A stretch of 64,000 bases of DNA from Thermococcus cleftensis (GTDB taxonomy: Archaea; Methanobacteriota_B; Thermococci; Thermococcales; Thermococcaceae), in the NCBI RefSeq assembly GCF_000265525.1, contig NC_018015.1, positions 904,322 to 968,321 on the forward strand, written 5' to 3'. The translations under genes were made by a program, and so were the position numbers. How positions within the stretch are numbered: the stretch's first letter is position 1; every line of letters begins with the position of its first letter. Shown in pieces: positions 62,361 to 64,000 of the stretch. A model generated the notes under the pieces. It was not told the DNA's origin. It did not search any database and worked only from the letters and a program-made list of their open reading frames with translations.

Positions 62361-63241
62361 GACCGGCTGTTTCGGTCATAATCCCAACCTACAACAGGGA
62401 CAGGCTCCTCAGGAGGGCAATAGAGAGCGTATTAAACCAGAGTTTCGACGACTTCGAGGTGCTCGTGGTGGACGGCGCCAGGAGCGAATCGACGAGGGAA
62501 CTCATCAGGTCTTTCGGGGACGGGCGCCTGAGGTACGTTCCCCAGCGGGGAAAGGGCATAGCCAACGCCCGCAACCTCGGCGTTTTGAAGGCCCGGGGGA
62601 AGTTCATAGCCTTCCTCGACGATGACGACCGCTGGCGGGAGGACAAGCTCGAGCTCCAGATGGAGGCCTTCAGGGAGCTCCCCGGGGACTACGGGCTGAT
62701 CTACACGGCATTTACCTACTACTACCTGGAGCGGGGAAGGATCCTGGGGATAAAGCACCCCAGGGCGAGCGGAGACGTTTACGGACACATGCTGAGGGAC
62801 AACATAACCGGGACGTCCACGATAATGGTGAGGCGCGAGTGCTTCAGGAGGGCGGGACTTTTCAGGGAGAGCTTCCCGACCTGCGAGGACTGGGACATGT
62901 GGCTGAGAATGGCCAAGCTGTGCCGCTTCGGAGCGATAGACGAGCCGCTGGTAGACTATTCCATTCACTCGGGCCAGTTCTCCTTCGCCAAGTACCTGGC
63001 GGGGAGGTACAGAATGATAGAGGAGCACGGGGACATAAGGCACGACCCCCGGGTTCTGAGCTATCACCTCCTTCAGATAGGGATACTGAAGCTCTTCGGC
63101 GGCGACAGGAGCGGGGCAAAGGAGATATTGACCGCGTTCAGGCTGAACCCGACGATGAGGGGCAACCTGTCCGACGTTATCCGCTCCCTCCTCGACGTCA
63201 GAACCAAGGTGTACATACTCAAGTTCCTTGGGCGGCTTTAG
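62357..63241 (+). CDS. Family 2 glycosyltransferase
   Basis: 294 residues. SVIIPTYNRDRLLRRAIESV, the metal motif FLDDDDRW (Asp88-91), and TSTIMVRRECFRRAG...CEDWDMWLRMA, a typical GT2 acceptor region. GTG 62357 overlaps the previous stop as GTGA. Last gene of the cluster. Confidence 0.9.
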   Translation: MRPAVSVIIPTYNRDRLLRRAIESVLNQSFDDFEVLVVDGARSESTRELIRSFGDGRLRYVPQRGKGIANARNLGVLKARGKFIAFLDDDDRWREDKLELQMEAFRELPGDYGLIYTAFTYYYLERGRILGIKHPRASGDVYGHMLRDNITGTSTIMVRRECFRRAGLFRESFPTCEDWDMWLRMAKLCRFGAIDEPLVDYSIHSGQFSFAKYLAGRYRMIEEHGDIRHDPRVLSYHLLQIGILKLFGGDRSGAKEILTAFRLNPTMRGNLSDVIRSLLDVRTKVYILKFLGRL

Positions 63242-63244
63242 CCC

Positions 63245-63256
63245 GATTACTTTTTA
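63245..63256 (+). promoter_or_regulatory. TATA element of the protease gene
   Basis: GATTACTTTTTAAACT gives a good archaeal TATA box about 40 nt before the ATG at 63292, which has an AGGTGG ribosome site. The protease gene therefore starts a new transcription unit. Confidence 0.45.
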
Positions 63257-63291
63257 AACTCAGCTCGAAAACGCTCTATTAGGTGGCCCAA

Positions 63292-64000
63292 ATGAACAGC
63301 ACACTGATGGCAGTCATCGTCGGAATCATCGCCTTCTGGATGATCCTATACGCCCTCTTCGGGAGGAGAGAAGAGAGGGAAGAGGGCCTCACCGTGGACA
63401 TGTTCATCGCCATGTGGAGAACCAAGAAGCTCCTGGGGTTCATAGACAGACTCTCCAGTAAAAACAGGCGCTTCTGGAAGGTCTACGCGGACGTTGGGAT
63501 AGCCCTCGGCTTCATGGGAATGGTCTACGTCTTCTACGCTCTATTCAAGACCGCAGTTAGGGCTGTACAGACCGGTGGCGAGGGGAGCGGGGTTCAGCTC
63601 GTTATCCCCGGCGTTACTATACCCCTCTCCTACGGACTCATCGCCCTCGCCGTCGTGATGGTGGTTCACGAGCTCAGCCATGGGGTGGTGGCCCGGGCCG
63701 AGGGACTTCCACTCAAATCTGTCGGCCTGGTCCTCCTGGCCGTGATCCCCGGCGCCTTCGTCGAGCCTGACGAGGAGGAGCTATCCAAGGCCCCCCTGCG
63801 CTCGAGGCTCCGTGTTTACGGTGCTGGTTCACTGGCCAACGTGGCCACCGCCCTGCTGGCAGTTCTGATACTCAATTTCGCCATATCCCCAGTCCTCCAG
63901 CCCTCGGGAATCCTCGTATCCGGGGTCCTCGATGACGGTCCTGCCTACGGTCTTCTCCAGAAGGGGGACGTGATAATAGCGATGGACGGGCAGCAGATAA
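63292..64000 (+). CDS. Site-2 protease family (M50) membrane metalloprotease, partial
   Basis: The first 236 residues are present and the gene runs off the right edge. Helices near 5-24, 65-88 and 108-125; the zinc motif HELSH at 126-130 lies in the next helix; GAGSLANVATALLAV (about 180) is the family's second conserved segment; and VLDDGPAYGLLQKGDVIIAMDG begins a PDZ domain. Intramembrane proteases of this type release regulators or clear membrane proteins. Confidence 0.9.
   Translation, partial: MNSTLMAVIVGIIAFWMILYALFGRREEREEGLTVDMFIAMWRTKKLLGFIDRLSSKNRRFWKVYADVGIALGFMGMVYVFYALFKTAVRAVQTGGEGSGVQLVIPGVTIPLSYGLIALAVVMVVHELSHGVVARAEGLPLKSVGLVLLAVIPGAFVEPDEEELSKAPLRSRLRVYGAGSLANVATALLAVLILNFAISPVLQPSGILVSGVLDDGPAYGLLQKGDVIIAMDGQQI

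Overview
This window looks like chromosomal DNA of a hyperthermophilic archaeon of the order Thermococcales, most likely a GC-rich Thermococcus. The evidence is the gene repertoire (GH57 4-alpha-glucanotransferase, TtuA, archaeal AlaRS and HisRS, MfnA, UPF0273 KaiC-like ATPase, DUF234 ATPase), archaeal TATA boxes about 25 nt upstream of starts, GGTGA-type ribosome binding sites, frequent GTGA/ATGA start-stop overlaps, and a perfect Thermococcales Glycolytic Motif. No tRNA, rRNA, CRISPR array or intact transposon was seen.

Layout. 1-5171: secDF, speD, a DUF262/DUF1524 restriction-like gene and a KaiC-like/HTH operon. 5365-5588: fourteen perfect tandem copies of a 16-bp unit, each holding a full Shine-Dalgarno sequence, in front of a membrane protein gene. 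6-14 kb: small membrane and exported proteins (two HdeD-like), a decayed ATPase gene, Nip7, Elp3 and Nif3. 14-25 kb: AlaRS, a PLD-like lipoprotein nuclease, an AT-richer block with a 1108-residue exported protein and two membrane proteins, and HisRS. 25-32 kb: MarC, a CPA2 antiporter, a CBS protein, a flavoprotein, a calcium-repeat transglutaminase lipoprotein and TtuA. 32-42 kb: extracellular polymer degradation (subtilase, 4-alpha-glucanotransferase, a large carbohydrate-binding-type surface protein). 42-48 kb: HAD hydrolase, polyprenol-kinase-like protein, a second CPA2 antiporter, MfnA, DUF234 ATPase and a CDF transporter.

The region 48.6-63.2 kb reads as one functional block. Sat and CysC make PAPS. 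A DHH-family phosphoesterase could recycle the pAp by-product. A TauE/SafE permease could move the sulfur oxyanion. A PAPS-type sulfotransferase, three glycosyltransferases, a flippase and three alkaline-phosphatase-superfamily proteins follow. My inference is a pathway that builds and exports a sulfated and possibly phospho-decorated surface glycan. It is not sulfate respiration, because no reductase is present. Three small antitoxin-type or DUF genes are threaded through the operon.

Several RNA genes were not expected from the protein map. I see four good candidate box C/D sRNAs: a tandem pair at 48310-48457, one at 18022-18079 and one at 25928-25989, plus a weak one near 35830-35871. Each good one has C, D', C' and D boxes, guides of 12 nt (one of 14), a short terminal stem and its own TATA box. 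Three guides in the tandem pair appear complementary to functional parts of 16S rRNA (h27, the U1406 decoding region and the 3' tail). Those targets rest on remembered rRNA sequence and need a direct check.
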